Positions 34,601-43,612 of a stretch of DNA of 64,000 bases are shown here, piece after piece (the stretch's first letter is position 1; each line of letters starts with the position of its first letter). The notes under the pieces are model-generated. The model was not told the origin of the DNA. It did not search any database and saw only the letters and a list, made by a program, of their open reading frames with translations. This DNA is from Streptomyces sp. MMG1533 (GTDB lineage: Bacteria > Actinomycetota > Actinomycetes > Streptomycetales > Streptomycetaceae), in assembly GCF_001279775.1 (NCBI RefSeq), contig NZ_LGDG01000226.1:1-64000 (forward strand), written 5' to 3'. A program made the translations under genes and the position numbers.

Positions 34601-37235
34601 TCTCCCGAGCCTTGGCCCACCGGTCGTACCGCTTCTGCCGCTGTTCCTTCCCCTCGCCCTCCTTCTCCTCGAAGGGCTTGTATGCCTTCGGCGCGCGCAG
34701 AACCCCCTTGCGCCACCGCCCGAGCGCCTTCGCCTCTTCCTCGGCGAGCTTCTTGGCCTCCGCCTCACCCGCGACCGCGCCCCACCCCACCGCGGGCAAC
34801 AGGAAGTGATGCACAGCCCCCTCGGGCAACTCCCCTTCCCGGAAGGGAAGTTCACGCGGCGGCAACGGAGCGGACTTCGCCAGCCACCCACCCCCCGGCA
34901 GGTCACCGGCGCCGTACACCTTCCGCCCCGCCCCGATGAGCGAGTTCCCGCGCCGCAGATGGAGCCCGAACCACGGAGCCTGCATCCCGGGATGCATGGT
35001 GTTGAGCCACAGCGAGACCTCCGCCAGCTCCACCGCCGTCGCGTTCAGGTCGACGCCGTACGCGTTGTGCAGCGCGATGTACGCCTTCACCTTCTGCAGC
35101 TCGATCTGCCGCAGCTCGGTGTCGACCCGCCCGCCCAACTCGACCTCGCGGCGCCGCAGATACTCCTCGGCCACCTGGTCGATGGCCTCGTTCAGGAACG
35201 CGCCCGAACCCAGCGCGGGCTCGCAGATCTTCCACTCCAGCAGCTCCCGCGCCGGCGTGGTCGTACCACCCTGGTCGAGCCGATGCCTCAGCGCCAGCTC
35301 GACCGTGACCGCCGTCAGGCTCTTCGGCGTGTAGTACGACGCGGACGTCTGCCGGTCGCGCCCCGCGAGGCGGTACACGAACGAGCCCTCCGGGTGCACC
35401 ACCCGCTGCGACAGGCCCGTCTCCTCGTCCACCCGCTGGACGAACACGTCGTCCGGGTAGTCCTGCACCTTCGACGCCGGAATCATCCAGCTGCCGCCGG
35501 ACGGGTCCCCGCCCTTGGCGACCTCGTACAGGTCCTCCTCGGCGATGAATCCGGTGTAGGACATCAACCCTTCGTATACCGCGCCGAGTTGGTTGATGCC
35601 GAGCTGCGCGTACGAGATGAAGCCGCCGCGCTCCCGCCCCTTGCCCTTGGTGAGCATGAGGCGGCGCAGTACCCGGTGCAGGGTGGCGTTGCGCAGGCTG
35701 GTGTCCAGGAACTCGGGTTTCTCCGAGCCGACGCCGTCCTCGCCCTCGCCCTCGTACAACGGGTTGTCCAGCCGTCGGCCGATCAGCCGGATCGCCTCTT
35801 CCTTGAACAGCTCGGACCGCAGCGGCTCGAACCGCAGCCCGGCGCTCGCGCTCAGCGCGGCCGCACGCCGAACCCGCCCCGCCTCGCGGACCCGCTCGTC
35901 GTGCTCGGCCTGCGTGATGTCACCTGCGGCCAGCAGGTCGGCCGCCTCTGCCTCCGCCGCGCTCGCCTCCCGGTCGGCGGCCTCGGCGGCCAGGTCCTCG
36001 GGCTCGCTGCCGTACCGGCGGTGCCCCTTCTCGACCATGCGGAAAAGCAGTTCGAGGGAGTCGTAGAGGTGGGTGCCCCGCCGGGACTTCTCGCCGATCA
36101 GGTCGCGTACGACGAGGTCTCCGAGGCGCTGGAGGCCGTACCCCTGCGCGTACTCCGGATAGTCCGACGGCAGGATGCCCAGCGTCGGCTGTGCCTCCGC
36201 GTACAGCAGGAACAGGATCCGATACAGGTAGCGCAGTGACTCCCGGCTCAACTGCTTGGCGAGGCGCGCCGGGTCGTCCAACTGGTCCGGGGTGACGCCC
36301 TGCTCGCGCAGGCGCTCCAGCACCTCGTTGGCGATCCACTCGACCGACAGCCGCAGGCCTTCCCGCAGCTCCGTCGAGACCCCGACCGCGTGCTTGCCCG
36401 ACTTGTCGACAAAGTCGGCGAGCGGTGCCGTACCGCCCTCCTCGGGGACGCGCATCGCGTCTGCGCTGAACAGGGCGGTGATGGTGTCGAGTTCGCCGCC
36501 GCTCCGGTCGTCGCGGCGGTTGAGGGCGGTGTCGAGGCTGACGGCGAGGTAGCGGCCCTCGTGCCAGGCCATGCGGTCCGCCAGGACCAGGACACCGCCG
36601 ACGAGCAGCAGGACGTACCGCGAGGGCTGGTCGCACTCGAAGAGGAAGTCGGTGATCGCCTTGCCGTCCGTCAGGCGGGCCGAGCCCTCCAGGGCGACCG
36701 GGTGGAGGAGGGCCCCGGGGCCGTCCGGGTCGAGGGCCGCGTCCGGCTGAGTCGTCCAGCCGCAGGCGACGGCCGTGACGAGGCCGGGCTCGTGGTGGAG
36801 GACGTCGACGGCGTACTCGTGGCCGGACCGGTGCACGGTCACCGTCTGTTCGTGCGCCTCGCCGAAGCCGAGCGCGCGCAGGGTGGTGAGGTGGAGATCG
36901 GTGAGGCGCTTCCCCCAGTCCGCCGGAGTGGGGCGCTCCGGGTCCGCGGCGGCCTCCGCGTCCTGCGCGAAGGCCGCGCGACCGGCGAAGTACGGGCCGT
37001 GCAGGGCGCGCAGCCCTTCGCGCGGGGTGCGGGCGCGCGGCGGCACGGTGTCCGGGTCGGCGCCCTGCCGCTTGGCCTCGGCGACCGCGTCCGCGTACCG
37101 GCGGCGTTCCTCCTCCTCGGCCGCCGCCCAGCGGGCCAGCAGGCCGTCCTTGGCCTTGAGGTCCTTGGGGAGGATCTCGGCCAGATAGTGGGCGGAGAGG
37201 TAGTCGCCGTGGTTGACCAGCGAGTCGTACGTCAT
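31680..37235 (-). CDS. Giant N6-adenine DNA methylase, Eco57I/DrmMI-like
   Basis: An 1851-residue protein centred on an Eco57I/PglX-type methylase: ASYYTPKSLTAVTV precedes motif I EPALGSGAFLNEA near residue 673, and motif IV VGNPPWV is near 1185. The N-terminal 600 residues are typical of large PglX/DrmMI-type enzymes, and the C-terminal region after NPPW should hold target recognition. The latter (about 33.7 to 32.2 kb) is visibly poorer in GC than the rest. It starts three bases after the SNF2 helicase stop. In DISARM class 1, DrmMI marks host DNA; a combined restriction-modification enzyme is the alternative, but I find no clear nuclease motif. Confidence 0.88.
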   Translation of the reverse strand: MTYDSLVNHGDYLSAHYLAEILPKDLKAKDGLLARWAAAEEEERRRYADAVAEAKRQGADPDTVPPRARTPREGLRALHGPYFAGRAAFAQDAEAAADPERPTPADWGKRLTDLHLTTLRALGFGEAHEQTVTVHRSGHEYAVDVLHHEPGLVTAVACGWTTQPDAALDPDGPGALLHPVALEGSARLTDGKAITDFLFECDQPSRYVLLLVGGVLVLADRMAWHEGRYLAVSLDTALNRRDDRSGGELDTITALFSADAMRVPEEGGTAPLADFVDKSGKHAVGVSTELREGLRLSVEWIANEVLERLREQGVTPDQLDDPARLAKQLSRESLRYLYRILFLLYAEAQPTLGILPSDYPEYAQGYGLQRLGDLVVRDLIGEKSRRGTHLYDSLELLFRMVEKGHRRYGSEPEDLAAEAADREASAAEAEAADLLAAGDITQAEHDERVREAGRVRRAAALSASAGLRFEPLRSELFKEEAIRLIGRRLDNPLYEGEGEDGVGSEKPEFLDTSLRNATLHRVLRRLMLTKGKGRERGGFISYAQLGINQLGAVYEGLMSYTGFIAEEDLYEVAKGGDPSGGSWMIPASKVQDYPDDVFVQRVDEETGLSQRVVHPEGSFVYRLAGRDRQTSASYYTPKSLTAVTVELALRHRLDQGGTTTPARELLEWKICEPALGSGAFLNEAIDQVAEEYLRRREVELGGRVDTELRQIELQKVKAYIALHNAYGVDLNATAVELAEVSLWLNTMHPGMQAPWFGLHLRRGNSLIGAGRKVYGAGDLPGGGWLAKSAPLPPRELPFREGELPEGAVHHFLLPAVGWGAVAGEAEAKKLAEEEAKALGRWRKGVLRAPKAYKPFEEKEGEGKEQRQKRYDRWAKAREKTELWRLQRVARRAEFLWSLVAKRLELSERKVSRRIDVWGADWLTPSAEVDMDARRKVLDDLTALGTPYWRLKTVMDAWCALWFWPLDKVAELDGTSADYAAGGGVVRGEDLAELLAGGDGGVDSSVPAEASGPAPGDLVWRAAGLFDDPAGEQGELGDAGLVADGEKGLRTKASLAGGRGGREAQIGEDPWREVIPLKTFEDWLDFLELTLGTKDADGSFLDGLDDLPVDEALPILEDFERDMHVALGMDHAFNLRLRFPWLHTVEDIAGTTEKDIKAEDGHGFFHWELHFAHVFRGVSGGFDLQVGNPPWVRPRWAEDVVLAELEPWFMLAEKPGVTAWRERKTGVLARPGALEFFLRELSSNVGLQQVLGSPVTYPLLTGTQPDLYRAFMCRAWNNLGGAGLAGLIHPDSHFGGAREGRLREAAYERLRFHAHFWNQLHVFPEIKETRQFSVNVYGRPKRIDFPHISWLFTPAVLVASLVHNGNGELPGIKQDGEWDVRPHSARLVRVNEELLLQWRRLSGDEGGPVRQAALLYPVTAAEQDAIAALAAVNDRVGMHDPRISAGYHEKMGKENGFIQWHATAPGRLEDVVLQGPHFGIATPFEKQPNVPLRNRNDYTDWDLTSLSADAVPRTSYVRPDSCTVESYRAEQDRWLDHSRLGTGWELSGKEWEERGTALAEEELKLATDEQRELLRQRLWLFRPYTEFYRLTWRRMIPFDTERSLFAALIPPGPAHVDAVNSMALVDNRTTALNSGLWAGLPLDYLLRIASRSDLRVAEAHKMPYADPAHPLAGSLLLRTLRLNCLTEAYAPLWTELYDMTWPGYEDWAVDWPGLTPLAGHLKSVWEYGTPLRTEYERRAALVELDAVVAVWLGMSAEELIAIYRSRYYILAQRDAGMYFDAKGRKLAASHHTYGHGQTKEHYEQFQAWQNKERPEPPEGYTAPFYKANREEEMRTAHAHFEKRLKAARAKGK

Positions 37236-37238
37236 CTC

Positions 37239-40211
37239 TCAGCTCTCCGCCGGGTCGTCATCGGTGGTCTCGGTGGACGCGGGCCTGTCCAGGACGGCCA
37301 GGACACGCAGCAGGGGGCGGCCGGTCGTCTGCAACTGGTCGAGGAGGTGGGCCTGTTCGTCGGCCGTCTCCTCGATCTGGCGTCGACGGCGGCTCGTCCG
37401 CTCGGGCAGCAGGGAGTCCTGACGCCACTGCGCGAGCTGCTTGCGGTACTTGGCGAGCGGCTCGCTGATCTGGTCGGCCCACTCTTCCTTCGTACGCTCA
37501 AGGTGGTCGCGTGCTGCCGAAACGGCGGCCGGGACAAGGGACTTGAGATGGTCGATGTCGCGTGGGCCGCCGGTGACCGCCAGGCGCGGGCCGACCCGGG
37601 CGGCTTCCAGGGCCTCGGACATGGAGGCGACGGCCGGGGTGCCGGGCAGGCCCGAGACGGCCATCCACTTCACGACCGTGGGGCGGCCGAGGGCGTTGGA
37701 GTAGATGCCCTGGATGAGGAAGGTCGGGTCGGTGACGTGCGGGGAGGTGATGACCGGCGCCTCCTGGCGGCCGAACTGCACGAGCACCTTGTCGGTCAGC
37801 CACTCCGCCACCGGGTGGATGTCGGTGAGGAAGGAGACGTTCGGCCACATCGTGTCCGTGGCCTCGCGGGCGTCGACGAGCTTGCGCTCGGCGAGGGCGC
37901 GGTCGAAGGTCACGAGCATCCGCTCGGCCACGCCCTGCTCCTTGAGGTAGGAGGGCGGGAGGGCCTTGAGCCGGTGCAGGAGGTCGGGTGCCTTGGCGGG
38001 AGACAGGGAGAGGTAGCCGCCGCCCTTGGGGTCCTCGCCCCGGGACAGGCCGATCAGGTCCTCGGCCCGTTCCTCGTACAGGTCGGCGAGGGCCGCCTCG
38101 ACGAAGGCGGCCGTGTCGCCCTCGAAGAGGCTCGGGACCTCGGCGCGCGGCGGGAGTTCCTGCTCGGTGATGCTGTCGACCTGACCGAAGAGGTCGGCGA
38201 GCATGCCGTCGTCCGCGGCGGGGGCCGAGTCGAGGAACTCCTCGACGGTTTTGCCCTCGACCAGTTCGCGGATCAGCCGGCGCTCCTCCTCCTCCGCTCG
38301 GTAGTAGCCGGTCACTGCCTCGGCCGTGCCGTCCAGCTTGTGGGCCTCCTCCTCGCGCCTGAGCAGCTTCTCGGCGACCGTGCGGTCGTCCTTGGCGCCG
38401 GGCGTGGCGGAGTTGAGGATCAGGGCGCGGAACTGGGGCTGGTGGCGCTGTCCGTAGCGGTCGATGCGGCCGTTGCGCTGCTCGATACGGATCAGCGACC
38501 ACGGGATGTCGTAGTGGATCAGGTGGTGGCACTGGCGGTGCAGGTTGACACCCTCGGAGGCGACGTCGCCGGTGAAGAGGAGTCGGACCGGGTTCTCGGC
38601 CAGGCCGAAATCGCCGAGGACCTTCTGCTGTTCCTCGTCGCTGAGGCCGCCGTGCATGACACGGACGGCCTTCGAGCTGCCGTCTGCGGCGGTGGGGAAC
38701 CCGAGCCGTGGCGGCACGACCTGCGCGAGCCACTTGAGGGTGGGCACGCGCTCGGAGAAGACGACGGCCCGGGTACTGCTGCGCGGGCCCACGCCGATCT
38801 GCTTCAACTGCTCGACGAGCACGTCGAGTTTGGCCGAGTCACCGGGGGCGCTGCCGTCCCCCATGGAGTCGGTGATCGCGCGCAGGCGGGCGACGGCCTC
38901 CTGTTCCCGGTCGATGGCCCGGTCGTGCTTCCTGCCGTCCTTCGCTGCCCTGCCCACACGGTCGGAGAGGCTCTGGGCGCGGGCGGCGAGTGTTTCGGCC
39001 AGGGCCCGGTGCGAGGACAGAAAGGACTTCAGGAGGTTGTAGGCGAACAGCGGGTCGGTGCTGACGGACTGCCGGTCCTGGTCGGCCGAGCCGAACTCCG
39101 TGCCGGTCGGCTTGGCCGGCAGCCAGTGCTCGGTCAGCTCGGCGAAGATCCGTTCCTCGGCTTCGTTTGCCGCACAGTGCAGAGAGACGGTGGGGCCGCG
39201 GTCGGCCCACTCGGTTCCCATCTGGTCGCGGACCTCGGGGCTGATCTTCGTACGCCTGATGAAGAGGTGACCGAGGTCCTCTTCGGGGTCGTAGTGGTTC
39301 GGGTCGGCGATGGCCGCCGGGTCGAGAAGCGAGACGAGATCGGCGAAGGACTGCTTGTCGCCGTTGTGGGGGGTGGCGCTGGCCAGTAGCAGGGCGTCGG
39401 TGCGTGGGGCGAGGATCTCGGCGAGGGCGCGGCGCTGGCTGCCGGGGTTGATGAGGTTGTGGGACTCGTCGATGACGACGGCGTCCCACTGGATGCGCTC
39501 CAGGTGGTGGCGGTACTGGCCGATGTTCTTGAGCGTGTCGACCGAGATGATCACGCGCTTGTAGTGCGTGAACGGGTTGCGGCCGGCCGGGATCTCGCGC
39601 TGGATGCGCTGGATGCCGAGCGAGTCCAGGCGGACGAGCGGGATGGAGAAGCGGGTCCACAGCTCGTGCTGGAACTGCTCCAGGACACTCTGCGGCGTGA
39701 CGACGAGGATCCGCTCGCCTCGGCCGCGGCGGATCAGTTCGGCGAGGGTGAGGCCGATCTCCAGCGTCTTGCCGAGGCCGACGACGTCCGCGATGAGGAT
39801 GCGGGGCCGCAGGTTGCGCATGGAGAGCGCGAGCTCGGCAGGGCGCTGCTGGTACGTGAGCGGATCCAGGAGGAAACGGTCCGCGAGGGCCAGGCCGCGC
39901 TCGGACTGCGGGAGTGGCGTCTTGCGCAGGACGGCTTCGAGGAAGAGGCGGCTGCTGCGGAAGTAGGAGGAGGTGTCCGGGACGAGGCGGGTGTTCTCCG
40001 GCTCCAGGAGTTCGACGTCGTCGATCTTGGTGAAGAACACCGCCTCTTCGTCACGTACGAATTCCGACACCCCGACGGCTTCGATCTTGTCGCCGTCGTA
40101 GTCGGTCCGCGTGGCGTTCCTGACCAGCCACTCCTCGTCGCGCACCCAGATCTGTGCGCCCGGCGGATAGCGGGTCTCCCCCTGCTCTGGCACCCGGCGT
40201 TCCTCCGTCAT
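37239..40211 (-). CDS. drmD: SNF2-type helicase, DrmD-like
   Basis: A 990-residue superfamily 2 helicase of the HepA/SNF2 kind. Motifs: ADVVGLGKTLE near residue 144, VIDESHNL near 250, LLASATPHNGDK near 280, and RNGRIDRYGQRH in the C-terminal lobe near 585, followed by a long helical tail. The N-terminal PGAQIWVRDEEWLVRNA region is a small barrel seen in DrmD-type helicases. DISARM class 1 pairs such a helicase with DrmMI, and here the methylase follows after three bases. DrmD is by similarity; general SNF2 helicases of other systems are related. Start ATG 40211 lacks a strong ribosome binding site. Confidence 0.85.
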   Translation of the reverse strand: MTEERRVPEQGETRYPPGAQIWVRDEEWLVRNATRTDYDGDKIEAVGVSEFVRDEEAVFFTKIDDVELLEPENTRLVPDTSSYFRSSRLFLEAVLRKTPLPQSERGLALADRFLLDPLTYQQRPAELALSMRNLRPRILIADVVGLGKTLEIGLTLAELIRRGRGERILVVTPQSVLEQFQHELWTRFSIPLVRLDSLGIQRIQREIPAGRNPFTHYKRVIISVDTLKNIGQYRHHLERIQWDAVVIDESHNLINPGSQRRALAEILAPRTDALLLASATPHNGDKQSFADLVSLLDPAAIADPNHYDPEEDLGHLFIRRTKISPEVRDQMGTEWADRGPTVSLHCAANEAEERIFAELTEHWLPAKPTGTEFGSADQDRQSVSTDPLFAYNLLKSFLSSHRALAETLAARAQSLSDRVGRAAKDGRKHDRAIDREQEAVARLRAITDSMGDGSAPGDSAKLDVLVEQLKQIGVGPRSSTRAVVFSERVPTLKWLAQVVPPRLGFPTAADGSSKAVRVMHGGLSDEEQQKVLGDFGLAENPVRLLFTGDVASEGVNLHRQCHHLIHYDIPWSLIRIEQRNGRIDRYGQRHQPQFRALILNSATPGAKDDRTVAEKLLRREEEAHKLDGTAEAVTGYYRAEEEERRLIRELVEGKTVEEFLDSAPAADDGMLADLFGQVDSITEQELPPRAEVPSLFEGDTAAFVEAALADLYEERAEDLIGLSRGEDPKGGGYLSLSPAKAPDLLHRLKALPPSYLKEQGVAERMLVTFDRALAERKLVDAREATDTMWPNVSFLTDIHPVAEWLTDKVLVQFGRQEAPVITSPHVTDPTFLIQGIYSNALGRPTVVKWMAVSGLPGTPAVASMSEALEAARVGPRLAVTGGPRDIDHLKSLVPAAVSAARDHLERTKEEWADQISEPLAKYRKQLAQWRQDSLLPERTSRRRRQIEETADEQAHLLDQLQTTGRPLLRVLAVLDRPASTETTDDDPAES

Positions 40212-40270
40212 CAGGGATGAAATATGCCGGCAAAGTCTTTCACGGGGTCGAGGCCACGGGGAGCGCGGTG

Positions 40271-41395
40271 TCAGAAACGGGCGTCGCGGGCGTAGGCGGC
40301 GCGGAGACGCTCGGCGATCTGCAAGGGGGCGGAGAGGCGGGCGAGGGAGTCGCGGGGGCGGGAGTGCGAGGCGGCGGGTTCGGGCTCGGCGTCCTCGGGC
40401 CGGGCGTCCTCGGGCTCTGGTTCCCGGTCGGCAGGGACGTCCTCGTCCTCCTGTGCGGCGGGGTCGGCGACGGCCGGGTCGTAGGGCTCGTGCTCGAGCT
40501 GTGCAGGCAGGTCGGGGAGCGGCGCGGCCGGGGTGCGGTCGGTGAGGCTGCGCTTTGCCTGGGCCGGGGTCAGCCCGCAGCTGCGGATGACCTGGACCAG
40601 CCGCTCCGTGACGTCTTCCAGCGCGGGGCGCGCCTCGGGATCGTACGCGAGCATCGCCTCGATCACCGGGCCCAGCTCGGGCGGAAGGCCGGAGAGGTCG
40701 GGCGACGTGGCCACGTCCTCGATCCGGAGGGCGACGGCCTGCCAGGTGGGCCCCGTGTAGGGGTAGTGGCCGGTGGCCGCGTACAGCAGGGCGGCGCCGA
40801 GGGCGTAGACGTCCGCGGCCGGGGACAGCTGGTGCTCGCCGCGCGCCTGCTCGGGCGGCATGCACAGCACGGAGCCGACCACGAAGCCGGTGGCCGTCAG
40901 CATGGAGCGGCGCTCCGCGAGCACGGCCAGCCCGAAGTCGATCAGCTTGGGCCCGTACTCGGCGAGGAGGATGTTCTGCGGCTTGAGGTCGCGGTGCAGC
41001 AGACCTGCCTCGTGGACGGTGTGCAGGCCTTCGGCGAGCAGCGCGCCGAGGCTGGCGGTCTCGGCGAGGGGCAGCGGGCCGTGCTCGGTGATGAACGTAC
41101 GAAGATCGGGACCGGCGACGTACTCGACCGCGAGCCAAGGTTGTTCGGCGTACGCGTCGGCGGCGACGAAGGCCGCGACGAACGGGCCGTAGACCGTCTT
41201 GAGGCTGTCCACTTCCAGGACGAAGCGCGCCCTGGTGTCCTCGTCGAGCACCGAGGCCCTGATCACCTTCACGGCGACCTGGAGACCTGCGGCCGATTCG
41301 CCGAGATAGACCTGGCCCATCCCGCCGACACCGATACGGCCCCGCAGCGTGTACCCGCCGATGACCGCCGGGTCGTCGTCCTGCAGTGGTTCCAC
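40271..41395 (-). CDS. Cytosolic Ser/Thr protein kinase
   Basis: A 374-residue Hanks-type kinase: glycine loop IGVGGMGQVY at 21-30, the ATP-binding Lys at about 43, catalytic HRDLKPQN at 134-141 and DFG at 153-155. After the kinase domain (to about 285) comes an acidic Pro/Glu/Asp-rich tail with no transmembrane helix and no PASTA domains, so it is cytosolic. It lies 59 bp ahead of the DrmD-like helicase, probably in the same transcript. Kinases occur in Pgl/BREX type 2 (PglW) and other systems, suggesting a regulatory or effector role, though PglW is much larger. GTG start with GGGGAGG. Confidence 0.88.
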   Translation of the reverse strand: MEPLQDDDPAVIGGYTLRGRIGVGGMGQVYLGESAAGLQVAVKVIRASVLDEDTRARFVLEVDSLKTVYGPFVAAFVAADAYAEQPWLAVEYVAGPDLRTFITEHGPLPLAETASLGALLAEGLHTVHEAGLLHRDLKPQNILLAEYGPKLIDFGLAVLAERRSMLTATGFVVGSVLCMPPEQARGEHQLSPAADVYALGAALLYAATGHYPYTGPTWQAVALRIEDVATSPDLSGLPPELGPVIEAMLAYDPEARPALEDVTERLVQVIRSCGLTPAQAKRSLTDRTPAAPLPDLPAQLEHEPYDPAVADPAAQEDEDVPADREPEPEDARPEDAEPEPAASHSRPRDSLARLSAPLQIAERLRAAYARDARF

Positions 41396-41506
41396 GGGCC
41401 GTCGGCCTCCCCCTTGTCAAGTTCTGCGCTCGCGTCACGCCTCATCGGGCAGTCTAGTGAGCTGCGTCCTCTCGTATCCGTCGCGTGTCCTGTCTGGAGT
41501 CCGCCG
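41396..41506. promoter_or_regulatory. Divergent promoter region between the two defence operons
   Basis: This 111-bp gap separates the divergent starts of the kinase and the McrB-like gene, so it must hold promoters for both directions. I do not see a clear palindrome. It is the only divergent junction in the core of the island apart from the whiJ-like module. Confidence 0.45.
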
Positions 41507-43612
41507 TTGAGCACCCCGCCCACCCTGCTGTCCCGCGCCAAGCCCCGTCTGCGGCGGGCGATGGAGATCCTCGTGGAGGAGAAGGACGGTCTGCACTTCA
41601 GCGAACTGTGGCAACGCGTCGTCGCCGAATACCCGCTCGACCCGGACGAGACCGAGCTCCGCAAAGCGACGAACGAGACCAAGGGCCAGAACACGTGGGT
41701 GTGGCAGACGTCCGACTGCGTCCTGGCGGGGATGCTCGTCAAGCGCAACGGCATCTGGTCGGCCACCCATCTCGCCAGGTATCAGCTGGCTGCCCGCCAG
41801 GATCCACTGGAGTTCTTCGACGTTCCGAAACGGGCCTTCGCGTACTGGCAGTCACACAAGGTCGGCTACGCCTATGCGGCCCGGCTCTGCGGCGCCGTCC
41901 GTCCCGGACACTGGGTCGCCCTCGGAGCGCTCGCCGCGGAGAGCGGACTGGCCCCGTCCCGGCTCGCACCCTGGTTGTGGGGAACGAGGCCCAAGGGGTG
42001 GTTCCGGGTGCTCGACGAGGACGGCCGGGTGCCGGAGGAGATCCACGCCGACGAGCAGGAGATCGCGGAGTACGCGGGCCACTTCCGGAGCACAGGGGCG
42101 GAGGCCGACACCGCCCAGGGTTGGGGCACCGAGGTCGGCGTCGCGGAGCTGAAGCACGTCCTGGCAGCCGAGGACGCGCGGCGAGGCAGCGGTCAGAACG
42201 CCTGGCTGATCAGCGTCGACACCTTGTGGGGTGCGGGGCAGATCCAGCGGTGGCTCGACGAGGGTTTTTGCTCCCTGCCCGCCGACCTGGACGAATTGCC
42301 CGGCGCCATCTCACCCGAGGAGTTGGCTCTCGTCGTCGAAAATCGATATGCGCGGACCGGCTCGAAGCAGCAACGGGCCCGCCTGGCCGAGAGCTTCGAC
42401 CGGTTCCTCAACCTCATGCACCCGGACGACCACGTCGCGGTCGCCACCGGCGGCAAACTCTGGCTGGGCACGGTCACGGGTGACGCCGAACTCGAAAAGG
42501 GGCCCGATCGCAGTCGGCTACGACGCCCGGTGCAGTGGCTCACCGTCCCCATCGACGAGACGGCGCTGCCGGAAGAGCTGCAGGCCCAGCTCTCCAGCGA
42601 ACACAAGGTCGTGGATCTGACCCACCTGCTCGACAGGATCCGAGCGCTCGCCGAGGCCGCCGACGTCGGTCCGGAGGAAGAGGTTCCCAAACCCCTGCCC
42701 GCCCCCGGCGTCATCCTCCCCCGGCCCACCGACACACTCGCCGAGGAACTCCTGGTGACCAAGGAGTGGCTGGACGAGGTGCGTGAACTCCTCACCGATC
42801 ACAAGCAGTTGATCTTCTACGGTCCTCCCGGCACCGGAAAGACCCACCTCGCCCTGCACATCGCCGAGCACCTCGCGGGCGACCGACGTGCCGTGAAACT
42901 CGTGCAGTTCCATCCCTCGTACGCCTACGAGGACTTCATCCAGGGCTACCGTCCCGTACAGCGAGCCGTCGGCGAATCGGCACCGGGCGCGCTCGGCTTC
43001 GAACTGCGCAACGGCCCGTTCCTCAACCTGGTCGAGACGGCCAGGGCGAACCCGGACACGCCCCACTTCCTGATCATCGACGAGATCAACCGGGCCAACC
43101 TGGCGAAGGTCTTCGGGGAGCTGTACTTCGTGCTGGAGTACCGCAAGCGGCCGGTGGACCTCCAATACTCGGGCGAGTTCACGATGCCGTCCAACATCTT
43201 CGTCATCGGCACGATGAACACCGCGGACCGGTCCATCGCGCTCGTCGACGCCGCCATGCGTCGCCGTTTCGCCTTCCTCCCCCTCCACCCGGACGACGAG
43301 CCCACCCGCGGCCTGCTCGCGGCCTGGATCGCTCGTGAGCACCCGGACGCGGAGGAGGACGTCACGGCGCTGCACCAGGCCCTCAACTCCCGTATCGAGG
43401 ACAAGGACTTCAAGATCGGGCCCTCGTATCTGATGCGGGACTCGGTCTACCGCGAAGGCGGCCTCGACCGGGTCTGGCGCACCGCGATCCTGCCGCTGCT
43501 CGAAGAGCACCACTACGGCGATGGCACGGATGTCGTGCGACGCTACGGCCTCCAGGCCATCCGCCGAACGGTCGCCGCCGACCGTACTCAGGCCGCCGGA
43601 GTTCCCGAGTGA
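41507..43612 (+). CDS. McrB-type GTPase/AAA protein with extra DNA-reading domains
   Basis: A 701-residue protein. The AAA domain has Walker A FYGPPGTGKTHLAL near 437-450, FLIIDEINRANLAKVFGE near 525 and IGTMNTADRSIALVDAAMRRRF near 565, which mark the McrB family, including the MNTADRS block. Ahead of it are a HARE-HTH-like winged helix (about 5-90), a segment resembling the DNA-binding part of alkylguanine transferases (GWFRVLDEDGRVP near 165), and an EVE-like barrel (DDHVAVATGGKLWLGTVTGD near 305). There is no standard McrB N-terminal domain. TTG start, with GGAG at 41495. It is coupled to mcrC. Confidence 0.85.
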   Translation: MSTPPTLLSRAKPRLRRAMEILVEEKDGLHFSELWQRVVAEYPLDPDETELRKATNETKGQNTWVWQTSDCVLAGMLVKRNGIWSATHLARYQLAARQDPLEFFDVPKRAFAYWQSHKVGYAYAARLCGAVRPGHWVALGALAAESGLAPSRLAPWLWGTRPKGWFRVLDEDGRVPEEIHADEQEIAEYAGHFRSTGAEADTAQGWGTEVGVAELKHVLAAEDARRGSGQNAWLISVDTLWGAGQIQRWLDEGFCSLPADLDELPGAISPEELALVVENRYARTGSKQQRARLAESFDRFLNLMHPDDHVAVATGGKLWLGTVTGDAELEKGPDRSRLRRPVQWLTVPIDETALPEELQAQLSSEHKVVDLTHLLDRIRALAEAADVGPEEEVPKPLPAPGVILPRPTDTLAEELLVTKEWLDEVRELLTDHKQLIFYGPPGTGKTHLALHIAEHLAGDRRAVKLVQFHPSYAYEDFIQGYRPVQRAVGESAPGALGFELRNGPFLNLVETARANPDTPHFLIIDEINRANLAKVFGELYFVLEYRKRPVDLQYSGEFTMPSNIFVIGTMNTADRSIALVDAAMRRRFAFLPLHPDDEPTRGLLAAWIAREHPDAEEDVTALHQALNSRIEDKDFKIGPSYLMRDSVYREGGLDRVWRTAILPLLEEHHYGDGTDVVRRYGLQAIRRTVAADRTQAAGVPE

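Noticed and set aside
33720..36239. An 839-codon plus-strand frame antisense to the methylase
   Set aside because: Arg/Pro/Leu-rich composition, no motif and no ribosome binding site; the minus strand encodes the methylase domains.
36390..39389. A 999-codon plus-strand frame antisense to the methylase and SNF2 helicase
   Set aside because: Crosses two real minus-strand genes and shows no known domain.
40271..41395. Calling the kinase PglW
   Set aside because: PglW is much longer and travels with pglX, pglY and pglZ; no pglZ or pglY is present and this kinase is only 374 residues.
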